DNA from: Reticulascus tulasneorum
Taxonomy: Eukaryota; Ascomycota; Sordariomycetes; Glomerellales; Reticulascaceae
Direction: 5' to 3'
Assembly: GCA_001557505.1 (NCBI GenBank)
Contig: LSAX01000005.1
Coordinates: forward strand, 2,914,001 to 2,978,000
DNA length: 64,000 nt
Of the stretch, positions 1-11,923 are shown piece after piece. Every line of letters starts with the position of its first letter. The stretch's first letter is position 1. Made by a program: the position numbers and the translations under genes. Below the pieces are notes generated by a model. The model was not told where the DNA came from. It was given only the letters and a program-made list of their open reading frames with translations, and did not search any database.

Positions 1-393
1 GGCAAAGCTACATCCAGTCCATAAGGAGTGCTGATTGTGATAGTGTTAGTCCGTGGACCTAGGTGCATTTTAAGCTAGTAGAACTTACCCTGGCAGAGCT
101 TCTCCGTTGATAACCACCTTTTCCTTCTGGTATGAACGAAGCACTATCGGAGACGTTCTGGTGCCGCTTTTTGTGATCTGAATGTTGGACGTTGGGGAAT
201 AGGTGCCGGCCCGGAGATAAATGGTATCGCCGGCAACCGCTGCGTTTACAGCTGATTGAATGGACCCATAAGGCGCTGTTGCAGTTCCGGAACCCGTTCC
301 TGTGGGCGAGACGTATATGTCTTTACCATGTGTGGTGCAGACCAGAGCAGTGGCTATTATTGCAGCAGCGCGCACGAATTGCAAGGCCGCCAT
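1..393 (-). CDS. Secreted pectate lyase, PL9-like (5' part only)
   Basis: This is the N-terminal part of a secreted right-handed beta-helix protein that continues past the left edge. Exon 1 is 393-89 and encodes a signal peptide (MAALQFVRAAAIIATALVCTT) followed by KDIYVSP, an A-P-Y-G-S-I-Q-S-A-V motif and GDTIYLRAGTY, the usual opening of polysaccharide-lyase family 9 and related beta-helix enzymes. An intron at 88-31 (58 nt, GTAAG donor, GGACTAAC branch, ATCAG acceptor) joins LPG to TPYGLDVAL, which fits this family. The family cleaves pectate in plant cell walls by beta-elimination, outside the cell. The catalytic region is not in the window, so the exact activity is inferred from the fold. 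A TATA box lies about 90 bp upstream. Confidence 0.8.
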
Positions 394-484
394 TGTCTGA
401 GCGTGAGTATCTTGTCGATACAGCAGTACTGACTCTGGGATGGATGGCCCCGAGAGTCAGCGAGACTGGCCTGGACTTAAAGGT

Positions 485-492
485 TTTATATA
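485..492 (-). promoter_or_regulatory. TATA box of the PL9-like gene
   Basis: Read on the minus strand this is TATATAAA, about 90 bp upstream of the ATG at 393, the expected place for a fungal core promoter. Assignment rests on position and consensus only. Confidence 0.5.
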
Positions 493-3013
493 CTACGTCT
501 TTCCAAAGCCCCATTGTCTACTAATTGTGTAATGTCCTTTAGCACATGGGACGGAAAATTTATGGTATGCCCGCATTTGTAGAAGAGCGGATGTTACCAC
601 CAATCATGGTCGGTTTGGTTTGGGATCATCCCTGTCCTGGCGATGGATACATCTGCCACCAACGGGCGAGCCCTTGCCGATGCTCGCGAGCAGTTACATT
701 ACATTACTCTGTTTCGAATTATAGTTGTACGGCCCCTCCTTGGAGCAGCAAAACCTACAGTGGGTGATGGTTATGTTGAACCGTGGAAAACGCGAGGCTT
801 GCCCCAGATTCGCGGTTTCGCGGATTGCGTGAATAAAAACAAAGGGACAATGCGAGAGAATACGTGACTAATACAGCCGTTGTGGTGGAAACCATTGCAG
901 GAGGTTGATTGTGTTCTGCAAAAGCTAGAAGTGTGAACTAGTGCGCCTGAAGATTCACATGAACAGGTAATTATACGGAGTATTTTGTGGCTCGTGACAT
1001 GCGAAGGATATCGATTACAGCAGCAGCAGTGTCAGAGGCTATCATAGAAGGGGGCTTGGTGGAGAATTAAGCCCACTAATAAAGAGGCTGCGTACGCTTG
1101 GCACTCCGGCGCGCTTGTCCATATGCGTGCATGCTTCCATGTGTTTTCTTATCCCGGTAATGGGCGACAAGAGCGTCCTCGGTTCGGAAGTCCTGCTTGA
1201 AATCTTCTACGTGGTGGCTGATGTTTAGCAGGCTCTACCTAAGAATTATCTCATGGTTTTCCAGCATCGTCCTGCAGCCGTCAATCTTGGGAATCCAACT
1301 CGCCAATGACTCATGTCGTCACCACATTTTCTGGCAGAGTAGGGATCTGTTAATTACTACCTACCTTAGTATATAGTAACTATGAGAGACCCTTCCATAT
1401 CTGTCTCCAGATGCGGGATCTGCTATCTTCATATGGACTGCCAGTTCGAGGCTGTCATCCGGCCCTTCGCACGCTAAGCAATAGACATATCCGCAGCGGG
1501 GGAGTAGTGCTCGCGGTAACATGTCCTAGATCTTTCTTTTAAGTAGTGTGGTATGTTTGCGGAGAGAGCATTGAAGATGGAAATTCACGCCGGTAGAGAT
1601 ACCCAGGGAAACCCATCGCCCCTCCAAAATGCGGTTCTGTAGCCCCTATTGAGGTGATGCTCCGCCATTCCCTGAGCCAGAACCCACTTTAATGACAGAG
1701 CTAATTAGAGGTTTCCCAAGGCTGCTCCACGCAGGGTTCGGACTTACATCCTGCAAACTGTCCCAGTAAAGGAGTGTGATGCGGGAGCAGATAGATCAAG
1801 ATCTACCTGCAGAGGTATTCCGCGGCATACCAGGAACTTGATTTTAAGATGCACACATACCTAGATACTTAATGGTATTATGAAAAACTATTGTCAAAAC
1901 AGCTTTTACAAATCTTATTCTTTTCTAAGACTAGCTATTGATATCTTTATCTCAGACTTCCATCGCACATCTATGAATTAGCGGTTACAGTGCGCCACAT
2001 GTTTGCTAGCATTCCTATACGGCAACGACAAATCTTTCGCACCGCTCTGTGGACTTCGGGTATATATCCTTGGTTTCGTGCTGCTTAATCTGTCCTACCG
2101 GAGCGTTCACAGTGATTACCTTACGTAGTCCCCTTGATGTCTTGCTTCGCGACGACCAAGACCCTTAGTTGCGTCTATCCCAAACACAAGCCTTAGCACA
2201 CGCTTCAGAGGTACTGAACTCATCTCAGCCTTTTCGCAGACTCAGCCGCAGACCAAAGGCGTTCAGTATCGGACATTGGCATCCTATGAAATGACTTGAT
2301 AATCGCAAAATGAGGTAAGGTAGCATTGACGATGGCTGGGCCGAGACTATACCCGGTTTGGATCACTTTGATTACCAAAAGTACGGCATCGATGTGCTGT
2401 CCTGAGTATCTTTTAGGGGCCAGTTTCCTTTGAAATCGTTCTTTTTCACAGACAGAGAGGTCTCACGGCCCAGGAGGTGGATTGACACACTTTGCATCAT
2501 ACAGCGTCGAATTAACAAGCACTTTCGTGGCAATGGGTTCGCGACACAAATGGCACAGTGAGGAGAAGCCGATCAGATAATCGTGTATGATTGATGGGGT
2601 TCTTGATGCTGATGACGGACCGTACACCCCAATACCCTCCCCTGATTCAGAATACCGAATCGGCTTGCAGAACTTCTTCCAACTCCGTTGTGCAAAACTG
2701 GGTAGCAGCGATTTGGGCTGTCATTAGAACCGAGCTCAGTCCCGATTTCATCATCAGAAGCATGGTATGTCTAGAATAGTTTGGAAGGCCTGATCACTGC
2801 ACGGATGGAAATGGGTAAGTCATGCCTCACTACATTTTGCTTGTATGGACGTATCAGGAGAGTATGGTCTTATGGAATTTTGTGACGTTTTATCCACAAG
2901 AGCTTCTTAAAGCAGAAAATCAACGTGTTGAGGTTGAACTTCTAGGCAGAGATTTGAGCTTTTATAAGTAAACGTAGCCCGAGGAAGTGTGAGTCACCCC
3001 ATGCGAGTGCTCT
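493..3013. other. Long intergenic stretch, no supportable gene
   Basis: About 2.5 kb between the PL9-like gene and the 3' end of the dioxygenase gene. Open frames are short (under 80 codons), lack recognisable domains and do not join through convincing introns. Composition is mixed with AT-rich patches around 1850-1990. I see no terminal inverted repeats or transposase fragments. Confidence 0.6.
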
Positions 3014-4372
3014 TCACCTGGCTCCTCCCGGTGAGAGGCTCGTGGGAGCACCAGTCGGTGTCGCGTAGAAAGAGGTAGGGAAACCGCCAGGGAACCAGCC
3101 GCTTAAAAAGCCTGCCGGGTTATTCGTGTTCATCTGCCCGCCCTCCTTATTTTTCATTGCGGCGACTTGAACAGTTCGAGAAAACGTGGCGTTGATACCG
3201 AACTGGAGCCAAGCCAAGACACCATCCTGGATGTCATCGCCCAGCAGCACATACTCAAAGAACGGGTCGGTTGTTGCTGCTTCTTGTCTCAGGATGGCGT
3301 CATTTGCGTTGTTGGTGAATTCTTGCTTGTTGGTTGAGTATGGTGGTGTTGCTTTGACCAGCTGGATCAGATCATGGTCGAAAAATCCTTGGCCAACGTG
3401 ACTCGCCTTGGTGTTCCATACAGTGCCATTTGGATGAGCGGTTGCGTTGAGATGCGCCATAAAATGGATGTGAACGGCCCTGGTCCCGTAATGGCCGGGG
3501 AACACCGACTCGAACTGAACCACCCCGTCGTCATTCGACAACTGAATTTCACGGAGGAAGCTATTATTGAGGTTTTTTAAGTCTCCCAATCCCGACCCGT
3601 TCGGAACGGCGATTGCCCCGCTGTACACTCCGGTTGAGTTGCTGCCTACAAGAATGAAGTAACGTCAGCGCTCTCTCATATCTTAGGCTCATGCACCCGT
3701 TAAACGACGCAACCATAGGGGTAAGTCAAGTTTGGGGCTTTGCAGGGGTGAAATTCGAGGTGGTTTTGTACTGACTCCATATTTCAAGAAATGTACCCTT
3801 GACTGGCTCGCAAGTGTTTACATCGATCATCTGAATGTCCAGGTGCAGTGGGACTCCTGGTTCGCCGTCGTCTATTTTGCTTCGAACAGATTCGCCAAGG
3901 ACATCTAGGTGGCTTGTCAGTGACATGAGAAACTTGTGCACAAATAGAGTATATCTCACAAAACGGCCCTTCGGTGACTTCTGGCTGGAGTACGCAGGAG
4001 TTCATGCCGGCAAAGATTTTTGATGGATCAGTTGATGCATTGAAGGGCTTGGTCGATTTGTGCTTCTTGTCGAAGGACGTAAGTTGTCGTGCTAGAGCCG
4101 TTCAGCGCGTTCCCGATTTTTAATCAGTAGACTGCGTACATACCTTGCAGGTGGGGGCTTCCCAACAGCTTGGCTGCTAGTTCAGAGCGCCGCTCGATTG
4201 ATCGTTGTTGCAGACCTCCGGCCTTGTGCTTTTCAGAACAATGATTGAGGTTGTTTGCATGATTCAAGAGAAAATCTCGACGGGCAGCCAATTCCTTACG
4301 GATATCATGACCAGGATGGGCGTATGCTATCGTTACCAGGAGGACGGCGTTCAAGAACGAATGCAGATACAT
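3014..4372 (-). CDS. Extracellular intradiol ring-cleavage dioxygenase
   Basis: Four exons: 4372-4144, 4091-3960, 3904-3776 and 3645-3014 (373 aa). All three introns have GT donors and keep frame; the second restores the Tyr of GPFY, the third joins EIW to SNSTGVYSG. The protein starts with a signal peptide followed by HPGHD, then an arginine-rich pro-region, then the intradiol dioxygenase core. Visible landmarks are EVTEGPFY (ligand Tyr region), VPLHLDIQMIDVNTCEPV, FPGHY, RAVHIHF (two ligand His), and LLGDDIQDGVLAW near the C-terminus. The family opens catechol-type rings between the two hydroxyls using Fe(III). Secreted fungal members of this type are widespread, but their substrate is usually unknown. 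It lies tail-to-head with the tyrosinase gene upstream, suggesting linked action on phenolics. Confidence 0.88.
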
Positions 4373-5321
4373 AATGTGCGCGACTGTTGTAGTACGAAGT
4401 TGTCGACGTCTGTTCGGAGAATGAAAACAAGGGGAGAAACTTGGCGCTCATTAGACCAAGCGCATTTCAACAACGAGCAGACAGCCAGCTTTTAAGGAAG
4501 TAAGATGCTACTAGGATTTATACCCTTGAGACATTGTCTCTGAGTCAAATCTGAATTTAATAGACAGAGTACTACGGATGCTAGAGAACACATATCGGTG
4601 TTCAGATCAATTGCTGGTAGGCAGAACTTTGCGATAGCAGTCTGGGTGCATACCAGCAACAACCACGGCTCTCCTGAACCGAAGAAACCCAGCCAGGGCA
4701 TGCAATTACCTCTCTATATCGTCATCTAGAGAATTAAAGAGCCTCGGGCTCGGGAACTAGATTTTCAGTTTCTTCCGGTACATCAAAGTGTCCCGTCGGC
4801 CCCACGATTCCGCCGCCTCGGCAATTAACCTCAGGATGGTCTTCGCCGATAGGGCAGTGAACCAGACAACCTGGCGCAGCCAATTTTTTGTATTAAGAGT
4901 GCAGATCATAAGGTTAATTTATTTTAATATACACAGCGACATTTTGTCTATGCTCATGGACTTATCCTTGTGGTGGACCTCTGATTATGGGCCCGACTCT
5001 GGGGCAATATATCAGCATCGAATACTCGCAGAGCATTTTTCCCGTTGTATGAAAGAAGGATTTCCTAGCTATAGGAACACAATGTGTTACAAGTATAGAG
5101 CGTGCTGATTACCAAGTTCATGTGAAGTCGTCGTCTTTTGGTTCCCGACGTACATTGACCTTCGCAGCACAATCCTCAAACGTAACAGTCCAAGCAAAGA
5201 GCGATTGTATTGCCTGAGCACCACTGAGTAATAAGAAACAAAATGGAAGCCAAAGTGTTGCTATATCAATACAACTAGATACATGTCGTCCTATTAAGTA
5301 AACAATATCCAACCTCTCTCG
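4373..5321. other. Intergenic region between dioxygenase promoter and tyrosinase 3' end
   Basis: It holds the dioxygenase promoter, with a TTAAAA element near 4491-4496 on the minus strand, and the presumed 3' UTR of the tyrosinase gene. The plus-strand frame at 4788-5108 shows no domain, signal or codon pattern that supports a gene. Confidence 0.5.
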
Positions 5322-6765
5322 TTACACGTACTCGTAACAGAGCAGACCACCGCCAATATCCATCACGTCGGCTATGGTGGCATTTGGAATGACACCATAC
5401 ATATTCAAGATATGAGTTAAAGTTGTTACGTTTCCAGGATCACCCTCCGGTCGTTGCGGAGGCGATCCTGGAAGCGGACGCAAGGCATCTGCGGGCGGGA
5501 ACGAGTTTGGCGGCGGCATGATCAGTGGAGGTCCAGAGCCTCCAGGTCCGCCCGGCGTTCCTGGGATTGGGAATCCCCCCGCCCCTCCTGGCCCTGAACC
5601 AGGTATAATGAATGGTGCAGGTCCGCCTGGCCCACTCCCTGGCGGACCCATCTGCATAGTTTGGCCTCCAATGTCCGTCAAACGGGCAGGAAGATCCAAC
5701 ATCTGCCATTCCCAGAATACTTTATCAAGCCAGGTGTGATGAAGATAGAATATCGGATCCCCTGGACTGGCAATTGGATCAAGTAACTAGAAAAGATGTG
5801 AGCGACTGCCAATTCTCCAACTAATTTGCTCCCGTCATGTTCTTTACCTTGCCGCCTACTCCGGAATGGCCTCCATTGTGCGGAGCCATCTCGGCACATT
5901 GCCAGAATTCCGTGAATTTCTTCTTCTCGTAGCATGCATCAATATACTCCCTCCCGGCCATGATGCTCAGGGTGTCGTTGACAAAGCGATAAATACAGTG
6001 GTCGCCGATCTTGTACCCGGGGCCGAGCGCGTTGGTGTAGTTAGCGAACGGCCCATCCACGATACAGCCTTGTGGGCCGACGCCGTCACCGCCGAATCCC
6101 GTGACCGGGTCCAGGACAACCGAGTTCGTGAAGTTCCCGGCATCACGTACCTCATCCCAGTACCTTTCGAACATGTTTTAGTCAGTAAAGATGCGACACA
6201 TAGGAAGTAGATGGTGAAACTACTCACGGCTGAGCGCCCGTATAACCACATTCGTTTCGAATCAGTTGCTCGTGCGCGTGCATATACAGACGGTGATAAG
6301 GTAGGAATGCGCCCTGGTATCGAGATTTCGATGTCAGTGTTTGCCCACAACATCTTGATCCCGTCTCCGCGCGGGGGCCTAGACATTACACGAGGCAGCA
6401 CATTAGACTGTGACTCGGGTAAAACTTACGACACCGTGAGTTATTCCAGCTTGAATTTGGTGGATCGATTGTAGCTCCTCGAACCGATTCTTGGCACCTG
6501 GCAGCCCTAGCGTTGCTGGCAGCTTCATCAAACAGAGGTCGGCATTGATGTAGGCACGCTTTTCTTCTGTCGTGAAGGTATGCCTGCAGTGCTGTGTTAT
6601 GTGCCAAAACTTTTAACGAGTTGCGCAGACGATGAAAACTCACCAGGCCCTCCTCTGCAACTTGGTGTCACAGTTTCCAGTTGGTGCACTAGGAATTGAT
6701 ATGGCGATGGCAGTAGTCGCGACCACGACCAGAACAATCGCTCGGCGGATTGAGTTCCACATCAT
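5322..6765 (-). CDS. Secreted tyrosinase (type-3 copper oxidase)
   Basis: Five exons: 6765-6644, 6583-6430, 6313-6228, 6163-5848 and 5786-5322 (380 aa). A hydrophobic N-terminus (residues 5-25) is a signal peptide or anchor. The copper A ligands appear to be His82 (SIHQIQ), His90 (THGVGAF) and His99 (PYHRLY); copper B ligands are His216 and His220 (HNGGH) and His243 (FYLHH). Conserved Cys31 and Cys58 and the SPGDPIFYLHH block are present. After residue 256 comes a Gly/Pro-rich, collagen-like stretch of about 70 residues and a short folded tail. The reaction is o-hydroxylation of phenols and oxidation of catechols to quinones. Start: ATG 6765; a second ATG follows directly at 6762. It sits between a phenol-ring dioxygenase and a divergent regulator. 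Confidence 0.9.
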
Positions 6766-7774
6766 TGCTGCCTAGACTTGGCTAAGCTGAAAAGATCTCA
6801 GCCAGCTGGCCTTCTCTTTCTGATTTATGGGCATCCAGCTGATATAATCAATCAAGATGGCGAACCGGGATAGCCCCCAGGGCATCGTACATGCTCGTGG
6901 TCTCCATTCCTTGCGAGAGGAGTTGCCTTCGCTCGGCTCGCGGCACAGCATTATAGGTTCGGCTGCGGTGAAGAGAAAGCTGTCTACCGGCAAATTGACA
7001 TATGTCGGTGACCTAATCAGAAAGATGAACGGATGGTCTCCCCGTCGTCCATTGACTGCATCAATCTGAGAGTGATTGAATGCTTCATTTCAAGGCTCGG
7101 CCCCGCCCCCACCCCCACCCCCACCCCGACTGGAACTAAGATGCCTCCATGCATTGCCTCTCTTAGCTGCCGAAGAGGAGACTGAATATATATCTGACAC
7201 TCGGTTTCGCTTATATGTTCTCCGATCTACTTTAGTCTAGGGCGATAAGAATACGCGCGGCCTTCGCTTCGGCGCTCTGCGTACGAAACCGCCTCTCTCG
7301 GCGGCTGAATCGGTGGTGCGGAGAGGGGATTGTACGATTGCCCCGCCGATGTAAGAAATGCGGCGACATCGTGTCGATCACTCCGTTCAGGGCTGCTGCT
7401 TGTCTCACTTGGTATTGTTTCTGAGCACTCATCCTGAATTTGCGGGGAAATCGTAACAATGCACCGAATTTGAACGCCATCTAATTGTGAAGAGGGAACG
7501 GGATGTGGAGGACGACTAACTCAGCAGAAGAGACGTCGCGATGCCTACAACTCGTAGTCTTACAGCCGAGATCTGGCAAAATGCCACACCCACATGCTAC
7601 CGTTGTCATGTTTGGAAAGGATACTATTGATGGAACCTGCCATAGCAAGAATCGGTGCGGCTCAAGTGATCTTTCGCCTTTTCTTAACTCTTCTTTGTCG
7701 AATTGCTCTCCAATCACTCCCTCTGCCCCTTGCACAAGCGTTCCGTCATACGACTCGAGTAGGACCAACACAAA
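6766..7774. promoter_or_regulatory. Divergent promoter region, tyrosinase (-) and zinc-finger regulator (+)
   Basis: About 1 kb separates the two start codons, so both promoters lie here. The C-rich tract at 7101-7127 is listed separately. An AT-rich TATATAT run near 7184-7190 could be a core promoter element. Other open frames here have no domain support. Confidence 0.6.
7101..7127 (-). promoter_or_regulatory. G-quadruplex-type tract in the divergent promoter
   Basis: The plus strand carries CCCC-G-CCCCC followed by repeated A-CCCCC units. The minus strand therefore has five runs of four or more G separated by single bases, matching the standard intramolecular G-quadruplex pattern; the plus strand could form an i-motif. 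It lies 336 bp upstream of the tyrosinase start and 648 bp upstream of the regulator start. A regulatory role is inference. Confidence 0.5.
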
Positions 7775-10700
7775 ATGAGCAATGCCACCAGTATCATCAA
7801 ACAAGGTGCTGAAAAACACCTAAAAAGTGGCGCTGGTTTTGATTGCTCCATATGCGGTGACACGTTCACACGCCTCGAGCATTTGTCCCGCCACCAGCTG
7901 TCACATATCGATAGCCGCCCTTTTTCCTGCCCATCATGTGACAAAAGGTTCGCTCGCAAGTATGTCACGCCCCTTGCTTGGTGCCGCTGGACATCGACTT
8001 GACTTCGCGATGTGGACGACCAGTTGACGAACAACCCCTCTAGAGATGCTCTATCCCGGCATGTCTCTACACACATATCTGCAGGCTGGCCCATCGTGCG
8101 GGCTGGCGCCGGCCGAGTATCTAGAGCATGCGCACTCTGCGCAAAGCAGAGGCAAAGATGCGACGGCAAGGATCCTTGTGCCCGATGCGAAGCAAAGAGC
8201 GTCCGTTGCTTCTATTTGCCACGCGCCGGCCGTCGATGGCCCCCAGTAAGCGGGCTTCTACCCTCGGGGTCCTATTCGACTTGCGCAGCAGAGGTCCAGG
8301 ATCCTGATCTTTTGGAAACGTCAGACGGCATTGCACCACCAACTGGGCATAATATCCAGGATCTGTCACAGTCTCAGAACCGAGTCGGAGCGCTCGGTGA
8401 CTCACAAACTCAGACGCGCTCGACCAAAGGAGGACGCAAAGGCGTTATGAACAGCCATGTTTTCAGCGACCACAATCACCGTCAACCCACTGCCCACATC
8501 AAAGTTGCCATTCCAGGTGCATTAACGACGGAATCTGATTTGGGTGGCTTTCTTTCAGGTTCTAATTCCGGGGCCTTTGATAAGTCTTCATCTATACCGA
8601 GAGGTATTCATCAAGATACCTGGATACCCACAGATTTGTACACCGACTTCGAAAGCCTGCCATCGCTGACCACCGCAGAAATAACGCCACACTCAGCGTC
8701 TGACTTCTCTCAAGGAAGCGGCACAGAATTCAGGTCTTTCGACGATGGCAGCCTTATGGCTCCCGGTTTCGCATCCCCTTGGGAGTCCGAATTTAGTATT
8801 GTGGGCTGGATGGCGCCAGATTATACGGTTGCTGCGACCGCAGGGCCTCCAGAAGTCGCATACTCATCCAACCCGGTACCCCAGGAGTTACGGCCCCATT
8901 CTCCAAGCCCCAAAAACGTCCCCTTTGATTCCCTTCCTGCCTCCCGTTGCGAACAGAAGCAAAGGCAGTCAAAGGCACCAATACCGACGACATATCAATG
9001 GCCTATTGACTGGGATCCTGCAAAAGGCGACAACATCATCCAGTTTCCAGACATGACATGCCCCGAGACAGGAGTCCTCGATGCCGAAGACTTCGCGCAC
9101 GTCGACGCCATAACCTCAGAGTGCTACAACAAAATCTGGAGCTACATGAGACGGCACACGGGAGAATCTTTGCACTTTCAGCCATTCAAAAACGGGAACC
9201 TCGCACCAATTCAGACTCTCAACGTATTGGTACAGCTTTACTTCGAGTACTTTCATCCTAACTTCCCAATCCTCCACCAGCCAACATTCGATCCATCCAG
9301 GGCGCCTTGGCAGCTTGTCCTGGCTACTGCCGCAGTAGGGTGTCAATACTCCAAGCTTCCAGGAGCTGTGCAATACTCAAACGGATTGCAAGAGCTGCTT
9401 CGTCGGGCGATCCGGGACACGGTAAATTGATACTTTCCTTTCCCCCGCGATGGATCACCATACCGTCAGGCAGTTTTGCAATCAAGTGTACCATAGAGGA
9501 CAACGCTAAACTAATTTAGATTGAAAGGGATAACTCTCTAGTCAGGGAACTCTGGCTTTCCCAATGCATCGTGCTTAATACTATTGGCATGATCTATAGC
9601 GGAAACAAGCGCCTGTTCGAGATTGCAGAGGTCATGAGAAACCTCCCGATCACGATAAGCCGGAGAGGCGGATCGCTGGCTAGCACTCCAGAAATGAGAT
9701 CAGTAGGGTTCGGGTATCCAGCTGCCAGGCAGGAGCAGCTGTGGAAGATATGGGTCCATGAAGAGTCAAGGAGAAGGCTTGGATTTGCGGCCTTTGTGAG
9801 CTTCCCAGACTTCAAAAAGAAATCAACCACTGACAACTTCTGTGTTGGGGGCTTAGCTTATCGACGCTCAGATGTCACTTCACCTCGGATTAACTCCGTG
9901 CATGTCGGTTCATGAACTGAAGCAGACACTGCCTGTGTGCGAACGGCTTTGGAACGCACCTAAATCAGAGAAGTGGATGGAGCTGCATGCGATCGAGACA
10001 CAATGTAAGTCGAGCTTCTGGCCGATTCCGAACGCGGGTCCCATCTACATACTACCCTCAGGGGGTCAAGTCAAAATCATTAATATTTTCACAGCAGCCA
10101 ACGAAATCCACACCGTCAAATCCGCGATAGCAGCGCTCAGAAAGGATATTCAACTCCCGAAGAATGTTGGAGATTTCGCCCGTCTGATCCTTGTCTTCGC
10201 AACATATCGCCATTCCCTCGACTTTCGCGACACAGTCCTCGATAACCCATTCTTCCCACTAGACGGCGACAACGTACGATGGTCAAGGACGGAACTAAAC
10301 AAGAGCGCTGTAGCCGTCATGTATTCAATTCAGGGGTGCAGCTCTCACTACCGCCCCAACAGCGAGCTTCGTTCAATTGCCGAGTGTCAAATGCTGCTGG
10401 CGCTGATGGTTCTACATGTTCCTCGTTCGGAACTGCTCGACTTCACGCATTCGCACAGCACAGACCAGGAACGGCCCCAGACGCGACGCCTGCTTGAGCA
10501 ATGGATGCACGAAGACGGAGGTCGCACGGCTCGTACGGCAGCAGCCTACGCTGGAGGGTTATTGGCTAGTTTGCGACGAAAAGAATGCTGCATGTTCCAC
10601 GATCCCACGTCAGCCGTGATGGCAGTCTTGGTCCTATGGACCTACAATCAGCTGGTTCAGAAAGCTGAGCACAAAAGCGAGAACGATGCAGACTCGCTGC

Positions 10701-10984
10701 ACCCGACGGCAGGCAACGCGGAGCGTGCTACGATAGTTCGCTTGGATAGACTCGAACAGTGGTCGGCGGGATATGGGCTTTCGGCGGACGTGCAAGCATG
10801 GCGGGACGGGAGACCCGCTATGAAGGCATGCCTCCATGGCGTAGCGAATATATGCCAGCCGGCTGCTAGTTTGAGGCTCCTGGAAATGGGAGTTGAAATC
10901 CTCAGAGATATGCGCGGCTGTGGCTTGAGTCAGGGGTTGTTGGCTTGGCTTGGCGGCTTGCGGAGCCGCTGCAAAGAACGGTAG
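7775..10984 (+). CDS. Transcription factor with two C2H2 fingers plus Zn2Cys6 cluster
   Basis: Four exons: 7775-7959, 8044-9421, 9520-9795 and 9857-10984 (988 aa). Two C2H2 fingers occupy residues 24-44 and 52-72; the first intron cuts inside the second finger and splicing restores it. A Zn2Cys6 binuclear cluster follows with Cys91, Cys94, Cys101, Cys107, Cys110 and Cys117. Residues 120-400 are Ser/Pro-rich and probably disordered. The second half, from about residue 420, resembles the fungal-specific transcription factor (middle homology) domain, with the ESRRRLGFAAFLIDAQ segment restored by intron 3. It should act in the nucleus as a DNA-binding regulator. It is transcribed away from the tyrosinase gene, so local control of tyrosinase and dioxygenase is plausible but not shown. 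Confidence 0.88.
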
Positions 10985-11923
10985 AGGAGTTTCGGCAGCA
11001 GGCAGCAAGATGAAAGACTACCGTTCACTAGGTAGTTTAAATACGGGAGGACCATATTTCAAAACTTCTTGCCTCTCGGTAGAGTGTTCGAAGTACATAT
11101 AGAGGCCTTGATACCCTTGGGAAGCAATTTTGAGATGTGAGTACATGAACGCAGCAGTAGAAAGAGAACAGATAGAATCCTAAGTAATTCGTTCAAAGCA
11201 AGTTAGTAAAGTGATTGCAGCTTCCTAGATGCACAAGGGGCCTGTCTTGAGCTGCTCTGATCTGTGGCAGGAATGGACTGGAGGCTCCCCAGACAGCGGC
11301 TGCATTAGCTCTATAGGAAAGGTGTATTTTATACCGAAAACATGACCTTCATACATGAGAACGTTTCATACAGTTAGGTTGGTCTGTTGGATATACTTGT
11401 CCCAATACTAAAGGATTACCAATACCAGAGCTGAAAGCATGAAGCCATCAACCAAATTTCACTCAGCATCCGATGACTTTCCGACAGACAACCTTTGGTT
11501 GAATGCACCTCAAACGTAAATAAGAGTGATGTTGTCTGAATTAAGCTACTTGTGGGAGGAGGCTGAGGCAAAACTAAGCTAAGGTAGACAGACACGGTGG
11601 AAGACAGGTTGGAGAAAAGGGCAGGAAGGTCCCTATCTAAGGCGCGAAATTTTCTCACTGGGTTACAACCCCTTGGCCAATCATATCAACCGCACTGCCT
11701 GAAAGCGGTAAGCAGCGCAGTTACCAACAGCCCTACGCACCTTACACAAAGCTGGCCCTCTTCGTCTCTCACAACAACACCAATTCCCTGCCTTCAAAAT
11801 AAAACATCTCCCTTCTTCCACCAAATACTTCCTGGAACAAAACAACAGCAACAACAACACAAACAAACTTCACCTCTACGTGTGCTCTACCCTTCCGCTC
11901 TGCCTTGCAGCAGCTCTCCCCTT
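10985..11923. other. Intergenic region with UTR-like CAA tract
   Basis: No gene is supported up to about 11.7 kb. From about 11750 to 11870 the plus strand becomes C/A-rich with CAA repeats, as in 5' leaders of expressed fungal genes, just ahead of the RRM remnant. A possible leader intron runs from GTGTGC near 11880 to a GATAG acceptor just before the ATG at 11956, with a GCTAAC branch sequence. Confidence 0.4.
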
